Positions 1 through 6,943 of a DNA stretch of 49,531 nt are shown piece by piece. Below the pieces are notes generated by a model that saw only the letters and a list, made by a program, of their open reading frames with translations, ran no database searches and was not told the DNA's origin. How positions within the stretch are numbered: the stretch's first letter is position 1; each line of letters starts with the position of its first letter. The DNA lies in contig CAMUYA010000026.1 of the NCBI GenBank assembly GCA_947164865.1, forward strand, positions 1-49,531. Direction: 5' to 3'. The position numbers and the translations under genes are program-made. This stretch comes from an uncultured Lachnospiraceae bacterium (lineage in GTDB: Bacteria; Bacillota; Clostridia; Lachnospirales; Lachnospiraceae).

Positions 1-39
1 TTTCCTTTTTCCGTATTAAGAACTAATTTAGTGTCACTA

Positions 40-56
40 TTTCAGGAAGTTAACGA
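40..56. repeat. 17-bp direct repeat, left copy
   Basis: TTTCAGGAAGTTAACGA occurs here and again at 4726-4742 in the same orientation. The two copies bracket the HTH/ImmA/PIN-like genes, toxin-antitoxin copy 1 and the glycosyltransferase. No integrase lies between them, so attachment-site status is only a guess. Confidence 0.5.
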
Positions 57-155
57 AGTGGCTCTCGCCACGCCGGACAGGCGGCTCCGCCGCATGAGAA
101 TATTCAATTAACGTCCTCACATCCAAGAATATTGTTGCAAATAATAAAAAATATA

Positions 156-184
156 TTGATTTCAATGCAATTTTGTTATATCAT
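156..184 (+). promoter_or_regulatory. candidate promoter of the HTH/ImmA operon
   Basis: TTGATT and TATCAT are separated by 17 bp and lie about 65 bp before the HTH gene. The -10 match is moderate, so this is a prediction from spacing and position only. Confidence 0.35.
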
Positions 185-250
185 CAAAATAGAAACACGG
201 GGAAATTTGTAAAATATAAAAATGTTTATCGCGAAGGAATGGTGGATATT

Positions 251-628
251 ATGAGCAATTTTATAAAAAATATTAATGCTTACATGTCCGCAAAAAAGAT
301 TAAGAATAATTATATATCCGTGAAGACAGGATACGATGCAAGCAAACTATCACGTATTTTGAATGGTAAGCAACCGATAACTGAGCCGGAGATGAAAGAG
401 ATATCAGGTGCTTTAGGCCATGATTGCCTATATTTTATGAAGGATGATTTGGATTTCTCTTCGTTGGAGTATAATGGTACATCAGCTTTATGCTATGCTG
501 GCAATCCAACCGAAACGCAAATGGCTACAGTAAGAAAGTTGATTGATTTATCAAAGAAAATGGAGAGTATTATCAATGCATCGTCTGACTTCTATGAGAT
601 AGTAGGAGTTTGCGAAGATGAAAGCTAA
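251..628 (+). CDS. Xre-family helix-turn-helix regulator (ImmR-like)
   Basis: A protein of about 125 residues. The N-terminal ~60 residues form an Xre-type helix-turn-helix, with the recognition-helix-like stretch TGYDASKLSRILNGKQPIT. The rest is helical with no recognised domain. I place the start at 251, preceded by GGTGG with 6-nt spacing; upstream in-frame ATG codons at 173 and 239 lack a properly spaced SD. It overlaps the following metalloprotease gene by 11 nt, a tight coupling typical of ImmR/ImmA pairs. In that pair the HTH protein represses and the protease cleaves it to relieve repression. The repressor role is inferred from the pairing and the fold; the operator is not identified. 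Confidence 0.75.
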   Translation: MSNFIKNINAYMSAKKIKNNYISVKTGYDASKLSRILNGKQPITEPEMKEISGALGHDCLYFMKDDLDFSSLEYNGTSALCYAGNPTETQMATVRKLIDLSKKMESIINASSDFYEIVGVCEDES

Positions 629-1451
629 TAAGTTTGAAAGCATTGTACAACATAATATTGATAACGCAAAAGAGGTTTCTGCTTGTGTGGAAAAGTTTTT
701 TAATCTATTAGGGTTGGAGCCCAATAGTGAAATTAAAAACATTCCACAGATTGCAGGACCTCTTTTTGTTAGTAAGGGTTTTGTGATTATTCATTTTCCA
801 CTTAAAGATAAAGAGATTGGAGCTTTTTGCTATAAAAACTCTCTTCATGGTGGGTATATTATATTGAATTCATCTTTGCCTTTGAACAATGTGAATTTTG
901 CATTATGTCACGAAATATGTCATGTTTGTATTAAAGAAGATATAGGTAATAATAATGCTGAACTATATGTGGATGATACATATCTTGATCACGAAAATGA
1001 GAGAATAGCTAATCAGTTTGCCGGTGAGATTTTAATGCCTGAGGGACAAATAAGGAGAATGTACGAGAAATTTTCCGCGGAGAAGCCACCGGAACCGGGG
1101 ATTGGACGATCTACTATCGAAGACGTGGTCTGTAAATTGATGAGTTATTTTGAAGTCCCCTTTATGGCTGTACTTATCAGACTCCGTGAACTTGATATAA
1201 TAAAATATGATCAAGATTTAAAAAGATGTTTGGATATATCTCAAGAAGAGATAAGTGCTATTTTTGAGAAATATTGGCTTGATCAAACTGTTTTGAAGCC
1301 TTCCTATAGGGATGATTATTCGCTTTTAAAAACGCTTTTGGAAAAGATTGGAGATAATAATGTCAGACAGGAATTAATGTATGATAACGACTTGTCTGCG
1401 ACTTTAAAGAGTATAGAACAGATATATAGAGAGATCAGGGAGGATTTGTAG
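618..1451 (+). CDS. ImmA/IrrE-family metallo-endopeptidase
   Basis: 277 residues. It carries the zinc-binding HExxH motif as HEICH (about residues 98-102), followed by ENERIANQFAGEILMP (about 126-141). That segment supplies the third ligand and the family signature E..AN.FA..ILMP. The family cleaves partner Xre repressors in response to DNA damage or phage signals; this member directly overlaps an Xre gene, as expected. SD GTAGGAG lies 9 nt before the ATG. The C-terminal ~100 residues are helical and unassigned. The next gene starts one base after the stop, so the three genes form one operon. The protease assignment is secure; the substrate is inferred. Confidence 0.85.
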   Translation: MKANKFESIVQHNIDNAKEVSACVEKFFNLLGLEPNSEIKNIPQIAGPLFVSKGFVIIHFPLKDKEIGAFCYKNSLHGGYIILNSSLPLNNVNFALCHEICHVCIKEDIGNNNAELYVDDTYLDHENERIANQFAGEILMPEGQIRRMYEKFSAEKPPEPGIGRSTIEDVVCKLMSYFEVPFMAVLIRLRELDIIKYDQDLKRCLDISQEEISAIFEKYWLDQTVLKPSYRDDYSLLKTLLEKIGDNNVRQELMYDNDLSATLKSIEQIYREIREDL

Positions 1452-1452
1452 A

Positions 1453-2373
1453 ATGCCATATACTGCAACTCCCGCTAACTTATGTGAGATTAATGAATAT
1501 ATAATTGAATATGGAGATAACGTAGCGGAAGAGATAGTCAGATCACCTAAATGTTTTATCTTAGACACTTGTTCTGTTCAATTTTATATGAACAATAATA
1601 GAAGTGGATCGCTAGGAAAGTATATTTTGAAGAAACAGGGTTGTGTAGTACTGTTTCGGACTATACTAATGGAAATGGCTGGAGAAAAAGGTGTACTTGA
1701 TGAGAACCAAATATGCTTTATCAGGGGACTGAGTAGGCTTGGAATCAAAGTATTTCTGTTGTTTGAAGAAGATATATTTAAAATAATGCAGATATATACT
1801 GATAATAGTGAGATTAACAGTTTTCTAAAATATGCTATTCTCTGTGTTATGGGATCTACAAGCTTACTGGATTTTGTATTATCGAAGCAATACAAAATTG
1901 TAAAGTATCTGAATTCAGAAGCGCTGGGAACAGTTAGTGGTTTTTATAAAGAATTCTGGACTACGTTCAGAGCGTGTAAGAAGAGCAAGGATAATATGGG
2001 TGAATTGGCCTGTATCATATGCATTCATATTATGGCAAATATGGAAGATATAAACCAGGCTAAATATATGTTTCTTACTGAAGATAAACCGGCAGTAGCT
2101 ATTCTTTCCAAGGCAATATTGAACCTGAGAAAGAATCGGAATGCTGATAACCGTATGATAGGTGTTGGGTCTGCACAACGATTGGTGGCAGACATGTACT
2201 ATCAAGGAATTCTTGGTTCGCGTAACGATATTATAGAATATTATGGAGAAAAACAAGACAGGGTTAAAGTAACAGTAAAAGACGAGTTTGATGTAGTCAT
2301 AAGAGTAGGTTCGTTCACAATTTCGGAATTTGCAGATTATATCATTAATAAACAAGGATATATTGTGTTTTGA
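1453..2373 (+). CDS. PIN-like nuclease candidate, third gene of HTH-ImmA operon
   Basis: 306 residues, not matched with confidence to a named family. Acidic residues are spaced as in PIN-domain RNases: D38 in FILDTCSVQFY at the end of a first beta-strand, E74 in ILMEMAG, E184 in NMGELACIICIH, and E210/D211 in YMFLTEDKPA. The last resembles the PIN strand-4 'TxD' signature. The gene begins 2 bp after the protease stop with GGAGG upstream, so it is probably co-translated. A nuclease under control of an HTH-protease pair would be a plausible toxin or defence effector, but that is inference. The C-terminal ~80 residues are beta-rich and unassigned. Confidence 0.5.
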   Translation: MPYTATPANLCEINEYIIEYGDNVAEEIVRSPKCFILDTCSVQFYMNNNRSGSLGKYILKKQGCVVLFRTILMEMAGEKGVLDENQICFIRGLSRLGIKVFLLFEEDIFKIMQIYTDNSEINSFLKYAILCVMGSTSLLDFVLSKQYKIVKYLNSEALGTVSGFYKEFWTTFRACKKSKDNMGELACIICIHIMANMEDINQAKYMFLTEDKPAVAILSKAILNLRKNRNADNRMIGVGSAQRLVADMYYQGILGSRNDIIEYYGEKQDRVKVTVKDEFDVVIRVGSFTISEFADYIINKQGYIVF

Positions 2374-2657
2374 GTGAGATTTCTTGATAGGATTTGCCGT
2401 AGTAGTCGGCGGGTTTATGACATATAGGGAGAACCAGGCGAACAAGAGCAGATTTGATGACACTCACGGAAGCATACTTCAAGAGCAAGAGGACTTTGGA
2501 TGAGGTGCTGAATTTCCTGAAGGGCAAAGCGGATATTTAAAAAGAAAGCGGGAAGAGTAATGTCGAGATATACTTTGAAGGTATACCCTGCAGGGCATGC
2601 AAGATTGTGATGCTTTGTGTGAGAACTGTGAAAGATTGGCATTATGCTAGGGGTATA
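2374..2657 (+). other. gene-poor stretch with short open frames and possible gene remnants
   Basis: No full gene is visible. A 27-codon open frame at 2457-2540 encodes MTLTEAYFKSKRTLDEVLNF and a further 7 residues. A 16-codon frame at 2560-2610 begins MSRYTLKVYPAGHAR and then stops. The latter looks like the truncated N-terminus of a larger protein (it reminds me of pRiA4b ORF-3-type proteins, unverified). This is consistent with decayed genes in an accessory region. Confidence 0.3.
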
Positions 2658-3110
2658 ATGATTAGTATAGAAACCAAGATCAGGTCAAAAGAAAGATCAA
2701 TCCGAAAGTATCTGTATGAGGCCGAAGCTGTGGAGAATAGATTGAGAGGGTTGGAAGAATTCAGAGTTTTCTTTATTCAGCATAAAGAGGAAATACTCCG
2801 GAATGGTTGGTTTGAAATAGTACTTGATACCGAAAAATATAAGTATTTTAGCAATTGGCCGAATTATGTAGAAAGAAAAATAAATGGCGGTGGTTTTTCG
2901 GCTTCCTCGTTGTATTATGAACAAGCATATTCTCCGGAAACATATAAGGTCAAGAATACAGTAAATCCTTGTGGAGTGATGATGTTTGATGAATGTTATC
3001 CGGAAATGTTTCAAGAATTGATGAAAGCACACAATGAGAAAGAAAAAAGACTGAGGCGATTCTATGAGGAATATGGGCGGTTGGTGTTTATGAAGAATAA
3101 TTGTCACTGA
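2658..3110 (+). CDS. hypothetical protein
   Basis: About 150 residues with no recognised family. The N-terminal ~50 residues are charged and helical, possibly coiled coil (RSKERSIRKYLYEAEAVENR); a basic helical tail ends GRLVFMKNNCH. I chose the ATG at 2658 because AGGGGT precedes it; the same frame is open back to GTG 2607. The last ~13 codons lie inside the ~310-bp repeat whose second copy is at 6843, so this tail is duplicated there in a different frame context. Function unknown. Confidence 0.45.
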   Translation: MISIETKIRSKERSIRKYLYEAEAVENRLRGLEEFRVFFIQHKEEILRNGWFEIVLDTEKYKYFSNWPNYVERKINGGGFSASSLYYEQAYSPETYKVKNTVNPCGVMMFDECYPEMFQELMKAHNEKEKRLRRFYEEYGRLVFMKNNCH

Positions 3111-3135
3111 TCCAACGGGTTGATAAAAACACATA

Positions 3136-3164
3136 TTGACTGTAAGGCGGTTATAGAGTAGAAT
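3136..3164 (+). promoter_or_regulatory. promoter of antitoxin RNA, copy 1
   Basis: TTGACT, 17-bp spacer, TAGAAT. This near-consensus sigma-70/sigma-A promoter is not followed by any plus-strand coding sequence before a hairpin and T-tract, as expected for a small RNA gene. It is conserved exactly in copy 2 (6909-6937). Confidence 0.75.
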
Positions 3165-3170
3165 TTAAGC

Positions 3171-3270
3171 ATAAAAGAGGTGTTGCCGTACTTCACGGTT
3201 GACCCTCAGGATTATAGTTATATAGAAATAACCGCAACCTTTGGACCGGAGCGGTTATTTCTTTTTCTTT
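3171..3270 (+). ncRNA. predicted antisense antitoxin RNA, copy 1
   Basis: Predicted transcript of about 95-100 nt, from roughly 7 nt after the -10 box to the T-tract following the hairpin at 3226-3260. Its 3' part is complementary to the last codons, stop codon and 3' end of the toxin mRNA on the other strand. The 5' half contains the core AGAGGTGTTGCCGTACTTC and a short CCGT/ACGG stem. This convergent, 3'-overlapping layout matches TxpA/RatA and BsrG/SR4 type I systems. Ends are predicted, not measured. Confidence 0.65.
3226..3270. terminator. shared bidirectional terminator of toxin and antitoxin RNAs, copy 1
   Basis: AAATAACCGC (3226-3235) pairs with GCGGTTATTT (3251-3260), a perfect 10-bp stem with a 15-nt loop, followed on the plus strand by CTTTTTCTTTT. 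On the minus strand the downstream run is weaker, so the toxin mRNA may read further. The toxin stop codon lies inside the stem. Confidence 0.75.
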
Positions 3271-3350
3271 TGTTCGCTTCCGAACAGATATCCCAATTGG
3301 AACACCGCTATCGAAAAGGACAGTAGTGCCATAATATCGAGCGCTGTCAT
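3255..3350 (-). CDS. small hydrophobic holin-like toxin of type I system, copy 1
   Basis: 31 residues: starts MTALDIMALLSFSIAVFQLG, continues YLFGSEQ, and ends in four lysines. A short N-terminus, one predicted membrane helix and a charged lysine tail are the hallmark of the Fst/TxpA/'putative holin-like toxin' group, which damages the cell's own membrane. A strong SD (GGAAGGAGGG) sits 7 nt before the ATG; an in-frame ATG two codons earlier is too close to the SD. The SD can pair with an upstream CCCTCC, predicting blocked translation. The stop codon is in the terminator stem, where an antisense RNA converges. Family membership is by pattern; toxicity is inferred. Confidence 0.75.
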   Translation of the reverse strand: MTALDIMALLSFSIAVFQLGYLFGSEQKKKK

Positions 3351-3356
3351 AAGCAT

Positions 3357-3380
3357 CCCTCCTTCCATATAGTCGGAGGG
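3357..3380 (-). promoter_or_regulatory. SD-sequestering hairpin in toxin leader, copy 1
   Basis: Read on the minus strand, CCCTCC (3380-3375) is complementary to the toxin SD GGAGGG (3362-3357) across a 12-nt loop. Copy 2 keeps the pairing with 5 bp. Sequestered SDs are common in type I toxin mRNAs. Confidence 0.55.
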
Positions 3381-3424
3381 TGAAAAAGACTCCCTAAGGG
3401 AAGAGTATTTATAGGTGCAAGGAT

Positions 3425-4525
3425 TTGTTAAGTATAGTTTTACCTTTATATAACGGTGAAAAGTACATAGAGGAAACGATATCTTATATATTGGAAAGTG
3501 ATTATAACGATATCGAGCTGTTGGTCATCGACGACGGATCGACAGATAGGAGCCCGGAGATTGTCAGAAATATTGCCGGATATGATAAGCGTGTAGTAAT
3601 TTACACCAAGGAAAATGGAGGCGTTGTTTCGGCAAGAAACTATGGCGCGTCCAAAGCTCAGGGCAAGTATCTCTGTTTTGCAGATCAGGATGATATTGTA
3701 AAGCCGTTTATGTATTCCTCTATCATAAGCAGGATGGAGGCTTTCGGAAGCGAGATCGGGATGTGCTCCACAGGAAGGCTTATAGACGGGACTGAATCAG
3801 GCTTTGACATTCTGGATGATATGGACTGCAGCGGAGACGAAATAAGGGAAAAGGTACTGTTTCCGATGCTGTTCAACGGATTTAATGTTGATATTCCGCA
3901 TTCCGGAGGGAACCATTATCCCAATATCTGGAGTATGGTCTTTACGAGGTCATTTTGGCTGGAGAACAAGCTGGAGTTTAGAGCATACGTGAACTTTGAG
4001 GATGACATGCTTGTGAAGATCGAGGCGCTTTCAAAGGTGAGCCGTGTGAGCTGTATCAGCGAAATAGGCTATCTTTGGCGTGTTAATATGGGCTCCGAGA
4101 CATATGCCGGGCGTTTTGTGGAAAATATCGGAGAAAAGCAGGACCGGGAATATCTTGATATCGAGAACAGTTGCAATGCATTTAACCCGGATAATTCTTT
4201 TTTTGAACAGCTTAAGCAGGCGATATACTGCAGGCAGTATTTGTTTGCCATCCGGAATCTGAACGGCTCGGGCAGGAAGCTTACTAGGAAAGAAATAAAG
4301 AACTATTATGACTGTAACATTTACAGCAGGGATTTTGAAGAGGCGATCCGAGGGCGTAAGCGTGTAAAGAAGGACCGGATCAAGCTCCGCATGATACTTC
4401 CGGCGCTGGCGAAGAGACACACCATGTTCAGCCGTAACCTTGAGAAGGCTCTTGACAGATTCCTTATTCTTACGCTCAGATCACCCCGTCTCACCGCGAT
4501 AGAACGTGGGATGAAGAAGGGGTAA
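3425..4525 (+). CDS. GT2-family glycosyltransferase
   Basis: 366 residues. The N-terminal GT-A fold begins LSIVLPLYNGEKYIEETI, followed by VIDDGSTD (nucleotide-sugar binding) and FADQDDI (the DXD-type metal-binding site, about residues 96-101). The central and C-terminal parts are unassigned; basic residues are frequent near the C-terminus and no membrane helix is evident. The start is TTG, with AAGGA only 2 nt ahead and an earlier AGG. The protein begins in the usual place for the family. It lies 34 bp beyond the end of the toxin-antitoxin repeat, and its 5' region would have to host any promoter for the minus-strand toxin. The donor and acceptor sugars cannot be read from the sequence. It is separated from the main glycan genes by 7 kb, inside the defence island. 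Confidence 0.8.
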   Translation: MLSIVLPLYNGEKYIEETISYILESDYNDIELLVIDDGSTDRSPEIVRNIAGYDKRVVIYTKENGGVVSARNYGASKAQGKYLCFADQDDIVKPFMYSSIISRMEAFGSEIGMCSTGRLIDGTESGFDILDDMDCSGDEIREKVLFPMLFNGFNVDIPHSGGNHYPNIWSMVFTRSFWLENKLEFRAYVNFEDDMLVKIEALSKVSRVSCISEIGYLWRVNMGSETYAGRFVENIGEKQDREYLDIENSCNAFNPDNSFFEQLKQAIYCRQYLFAIRNLNGSGRKLTRKEIKNYYDCNIYSRDFEEAIRGRKRVKKDRIKLRMILPALAKRHTMFSRNLEKALDRFLILTLRSPRLTAIERGMKKG

Positions 4526-4665
4526 AATGATAAGATGATTTGTTACAGTGCATTATTTTTACGAAAACTGATATTGACTGTAAGCATATACCAAAGCCTG
4601 TATTAGTTAAAGCGTTAGTCAGAAGATCTGGCTTGATTCAGAAAAGTAAAGAGTAAATGATTTAG

Positions 4666-4695
4666 AAGATCGTGTCGGCAAGCCGACACGATCTT
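4666..4695. terminator. 30-bp perfect inverted repeat, possible terminator
   Basis: AAGATCGTGTCGGC and GCCGACACGATCTT are separated by AA, a 14-bp stem. It lies downstream of the glycosyltransferase. No long T-run follows, so a simple intrinsic terminator is not certain. Confidence 0.45.
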
Positions 4696-4725
4696 TCAGA
4701 CTGAAAGGGCTTTTGAGTGGAACTT

Positions 4726-4742
4726 TTTCAGGAAGTTAACGA
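4726..4742. repeat. 17-bp direct repeat, right copy
   Basis: Identical to 40-56 and in the same orientation. Confidence 0.5.
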
Positions 4743-4798
4743 TTTACACTTTGGGCCGTGCAACCAGACAAAAGCAAGAAAATAATTACAAAACGTAC

Positions 4799-4826
4799 TT
4801 GAATTCTTCTGCTGTTTTGCTATAAT
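4799..4826 (+). promoter_or_regulatory. promoter of AAA/RloB-like operon
   Basis: TTGAAT, 16-bp spacer, TATAAT, followed by SD GGAGG at 4841-4845 and ATG at 4852. The pair therefore has its own promoter. Confidence 0.7.
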
Positions 4827-4851
4827 TTATATATAGAAACGGAGGAAGCAT

Positions 4852-6159
4852 ATGAATTTCTTTTTGGTTCATCTTAAGCTTAATGGAATAAAGAATATAT
4901 CCCATGAAGTAGAGTTGGATTTCTATAATAAGATACTTACAAAGTTTAACCCTGAAATGAACAGGGTTAAAGCAATTTACGGTGAAAATGGATCCGGAAA
5001 GACAGCTATCATGACCGCAGTTAATATTGCCAAGAAGATTGTTCTTAATCCCGGATATCTTAAGCAAGTCGATACACAATCCTTTTTTCAGGAGATAATC
5101 AACAAGGTAAACAAGAAATTGATTATGGAGTTTGAATTTGTCACCTATAGGGAGAAGGAAGTAAACCTATACAGATATGGGATGTGCTTATCACAGAATC
5201 TTTATGGGGAGTATGAACTCAAAAACGAAAAATTAGATGTTATAAAGAATTACACAAAAAACAAGAAATACATCCCTGTTTTTGAGGTAGAAGACGGGCA
5301 GATAAAGTATATCGCCATTGATTCGGAAAGAAGAACTGAATTAGAAAGAATCACAATGAATACTTTGCAGGAAACCCCTCTGGCCTTTAGATTTTTGACG
5401 GAAAAATCGGAGTTTAATGGCACTAGTCTAGATGTTATTTCTGTTGTACTTTTCTTTTTCTCAATCACGGTGTATTTGGATGAGGAAGATATGCACGAGA
5501 TATATTTGATCAATAGGATTGTGGAGAATCTTAAGAACAATCCTATGAATAGCGAGTCAAGGGAATTGTATTCCGTGTTGGGCAAGCAGTTATTCTATAT
5601 TGATTCAAAGGGGAGAGATATTGTAGACAAGAAGGATTTTGCTGAATATAAAAAGAAAATAGCTCGTCTCGAGAAATTTATAAAAATCTTTAAGGCTGAC
5701 TTGCATAGTATTAAGATCGAGAAACGCGATGATGGAGATTCATACAAGTGTGAATTAATCTTTAATTATGGGAAATATACTGTAAACAGGGAGTTTGAGA
5801 GTACCGGTATAAAGAAATTGATCAGGATATTTGATGTCTTGTCAAATGCCGATGAGGGTAATATTTCATTTGTTGATGAGATGGATTCCAATATAAATGA
5901 TGTTTACTTGTGCAAGATAATTGAGTACTTTGTGAATTATAGCAAGGGGCAATTATGCTTCACCACGCATAATCTTGATCCAATGAGCATTCTAAAGTAT
6001 AGCAAAAACTCTATAGATTTTCTGTCCGCTGATAATAAGATAGTTTCCTGGAAGGTTACAGGAAATGCCGCTCCGGAGAGATTTTATAGAAATGGTATGA
6101 TAGAAAACTCCCCATTTAATATCGATGCTATTGATTTTATAGGTATTTTTGGGGAGTAG
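4852..6159 (+). CDS. AAA/ABC-type ATPase of RloA/AbiL-like defence pair
   Basis: 435 residues. Walker A is GENGSGKTA (about residues 44-52) close to the N-terminus, after the FxxFKN-like entry LNGIKNISHEVELDF typical of AAA_15/AAA_21 SMC-like ATPases. A late Walker B, ISFVDEMDSN (about 337-346), is followed by the H-loop-like FTTHNLDPM. The region between the motifs is long and helical. Such ATPases act as sensors or motors in two-gene anti-phage systems. Here the next gene, 4 bp downstream, encodes an RloB-like protein, the arrangement of RloA/RloB and AbiLi/AbiLii. SD GGAGG with 6-nt spacing supports this start. Family class is secure; the defence role is from context. Confidence 0.8.
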   Translation: MNFFLVHLKLNGIKNISHEVELDFYNKILTKFNPEMNRVKAIYGENGSGKTAIMTAVNIAKKIVLNPGYLKQVDTQSFFQEIINKVNKKLIMEFEFVTYREKEVNLYRYGMCLSQNLYGEYELKNEKLDVIKNYTKNKKYIPVFEVEDGQIKYIAIDSERRTELERITMNTLQETPLAFRFLTEKSEFNGTSLDVISVVLFFFSITVYLDEEDMHEIYLINRIVENLKNNPMNSESRELYSVLGKQLFYIDSKGRDIVDKKDFAEYKKKIARLEKFIKIFKADLHSIKIEKRDDGDSYKCELIFNYGKYTVNREFESTGIKKLIRIFDVLSNADEGNISFVDEMDSNINDVYLCKIIEYFVNYSKGQLCFTTHNLDPMSILKYSKNSIDFLSADNKIVSWKVTGNAAPERFYRNGMIENSPFNIDAIDFIGIFGE

Positions 6160-6163
6160 GGTT

Positions 6164-6676
6164 ATGAATAAACAGATTATTCTATGTGTAGAAGCAAATA
6201 GAAGAGCTCAAACCGACAATATATACATAAAAGAGACTATAACCAATTTCTATAAGCTGGACAATAAAACAAGGCTGTCTTTTGTGAATATGAACGGGAA
6301 GACAAACTACTGCTCAAGGGATGTATTGTCTCAGATCGCAAGGTATACAAAGGATTACAAGATTGGTAATACATCCGTTATATATTGTATCGATCTTGAT
6401 AACTACGAATCTGATCCGGCACAGGTAAAGCTTAATGAAGAAATCAAATCCTATATTAACGACAAAGGCTACGAAATAATATGGTTTTGCCGCGATATAG
6501 AGGAGGTTTATCTTGGGCACAGTGTTGGAAAGAGTGAAAAGTTGAGCAAAGCAGCTGAATTTAAAAAAAGAGAGCTTATCCAAGGTATTTCAACGAAATC
6601 ATTAAACTTGACGAGAGAGTCTAAAGGAAAAAGCAATATACTAATGGTTTTGGATAGATATTTAGAGCGAAAGTAG
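6164..6676 (+). CDS. RloB-like protein, partner of AAA ATPase
   Basis: 170 residues. An N-terminal beta-strand ends in a glutamate (ILCVEANRRAQTDNIYIKE, E10) and a second strand carries DxD (VIYCIDLDNYE, D77 and D79). A conserved-looking WFCRDIEEVYLGH follows. A single Glu plus a DxD on successive strands resembles Toprim-type nuclease centres, and the layout fits the RloB/AbiLii family. I start at ATG 6164, with GGGGAGTAGGG upstream spanning the ATPase stop; an ORF start at 6149 lacks a spaced SD. It is probably the effector of the pair, inferred from RloB/AbiL families rather than shown. Confidence 0.65.
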   Translation: MNKQIILCVEANRRAQTDNIYIKETITNFYKLDNKTRLSFVNMNGKTNYCSRDVLSQIARYTKDYKIGNTSVIYCIDLDNYESDPAQVKLNEEIKSYINDKGYEIIWFCRDIEEVYLGHSVGKSEKLSKAAEFKKRELIQGISTKSLNLTRESKGKSNILMVLDRYLERK

Positions 6677-6722
6677 ACGGTCAACACCAGTATAAATAAC
6701 AAATGATAAATGCGGAGGCGCT

Positions 6723-6866
6723 ATGAATCAAGAAGAACGAAAAGAGTTTTGGTCATTACTTTGTTCTTTTACTGGGAATGAGATAAGTTCCGAAAAAGAA
6801 CGGCTAAGAAATATTATAAATAAACCAACTACGATATATCGATATATGGGCGTTTGGTGTTTATGA
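6723..6866 (+). pseudogene. N-terminal gene fragment cut by arrival of repeat copy 2
   Basis: 47 codons beginning MNQEERKEFWSLLCSFTGNE, with an excellent SD (GGAGG, 6 nt). The native frame runs about 40 codons to YRYM, then enters the ~310-bp repeat at 6843 and stops after GVWCL. The junction and the good initiation site suggest a once longer gene, truncated by insertion or recombination. The parental family is not recognised. Confidence 0.6.
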
Positions 6867-6908
6867 AGAATAATTGTCACTGATCCAACGGGTTGATAAA
6901 AACACATA

Positions 6909-6937
6909 TTGACTGTAAGGCGGTTATAGAGTAGAAT
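6909..6937 (+). promoter_or_regulatory. promoter of antitoxin RNA, copy 2
   Basis: TTGACT, 17 bp, TAGAAT; identical to copy 1. Confidence 0.75.
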
Positions 6938-6943
6938 TTAAGC

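Larger units (their letters stand above)
3070..3391. repeat. ~310-bp direct repeat carrying type I toxin-antitoxin module, copy 1
   Basis: This segment is near-identical to 6843-7156 in the same orientation. It spans the last codons of the upstream hypothetical gene, an antisense RNA promoter, a bidirectional terminator, the toxin gene and its leader hairpin. Differences concentrate in the terminator loop and the extreme N-terminus of the toxin. Identity stops abruptly at about 3391 just before a glycosyltransferase gene. Confidence 0.9.
4526..4851 (+). other. intergenic region with gene remnant, palindrome and promoter
   Basis: 326 bp without a gene. An open frame lacking a start (about 4540-4656) ends in HIPKPVLVKALVRRSGLIQK plus four residues and looks like the tail of a lost gene. 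It is followed by a perfect palindrome (4666-4695), the second 17-bp repeat copy (4726-4742) and the promoter of the AAA gene. Confidence 0.4.

Noticed and set aside
40..4742. Integrated mobile element with att sites
   Set aside because: Only a 17-bp repeat supports it; there is no integrase, recombinase or tRNA gene in the interval.
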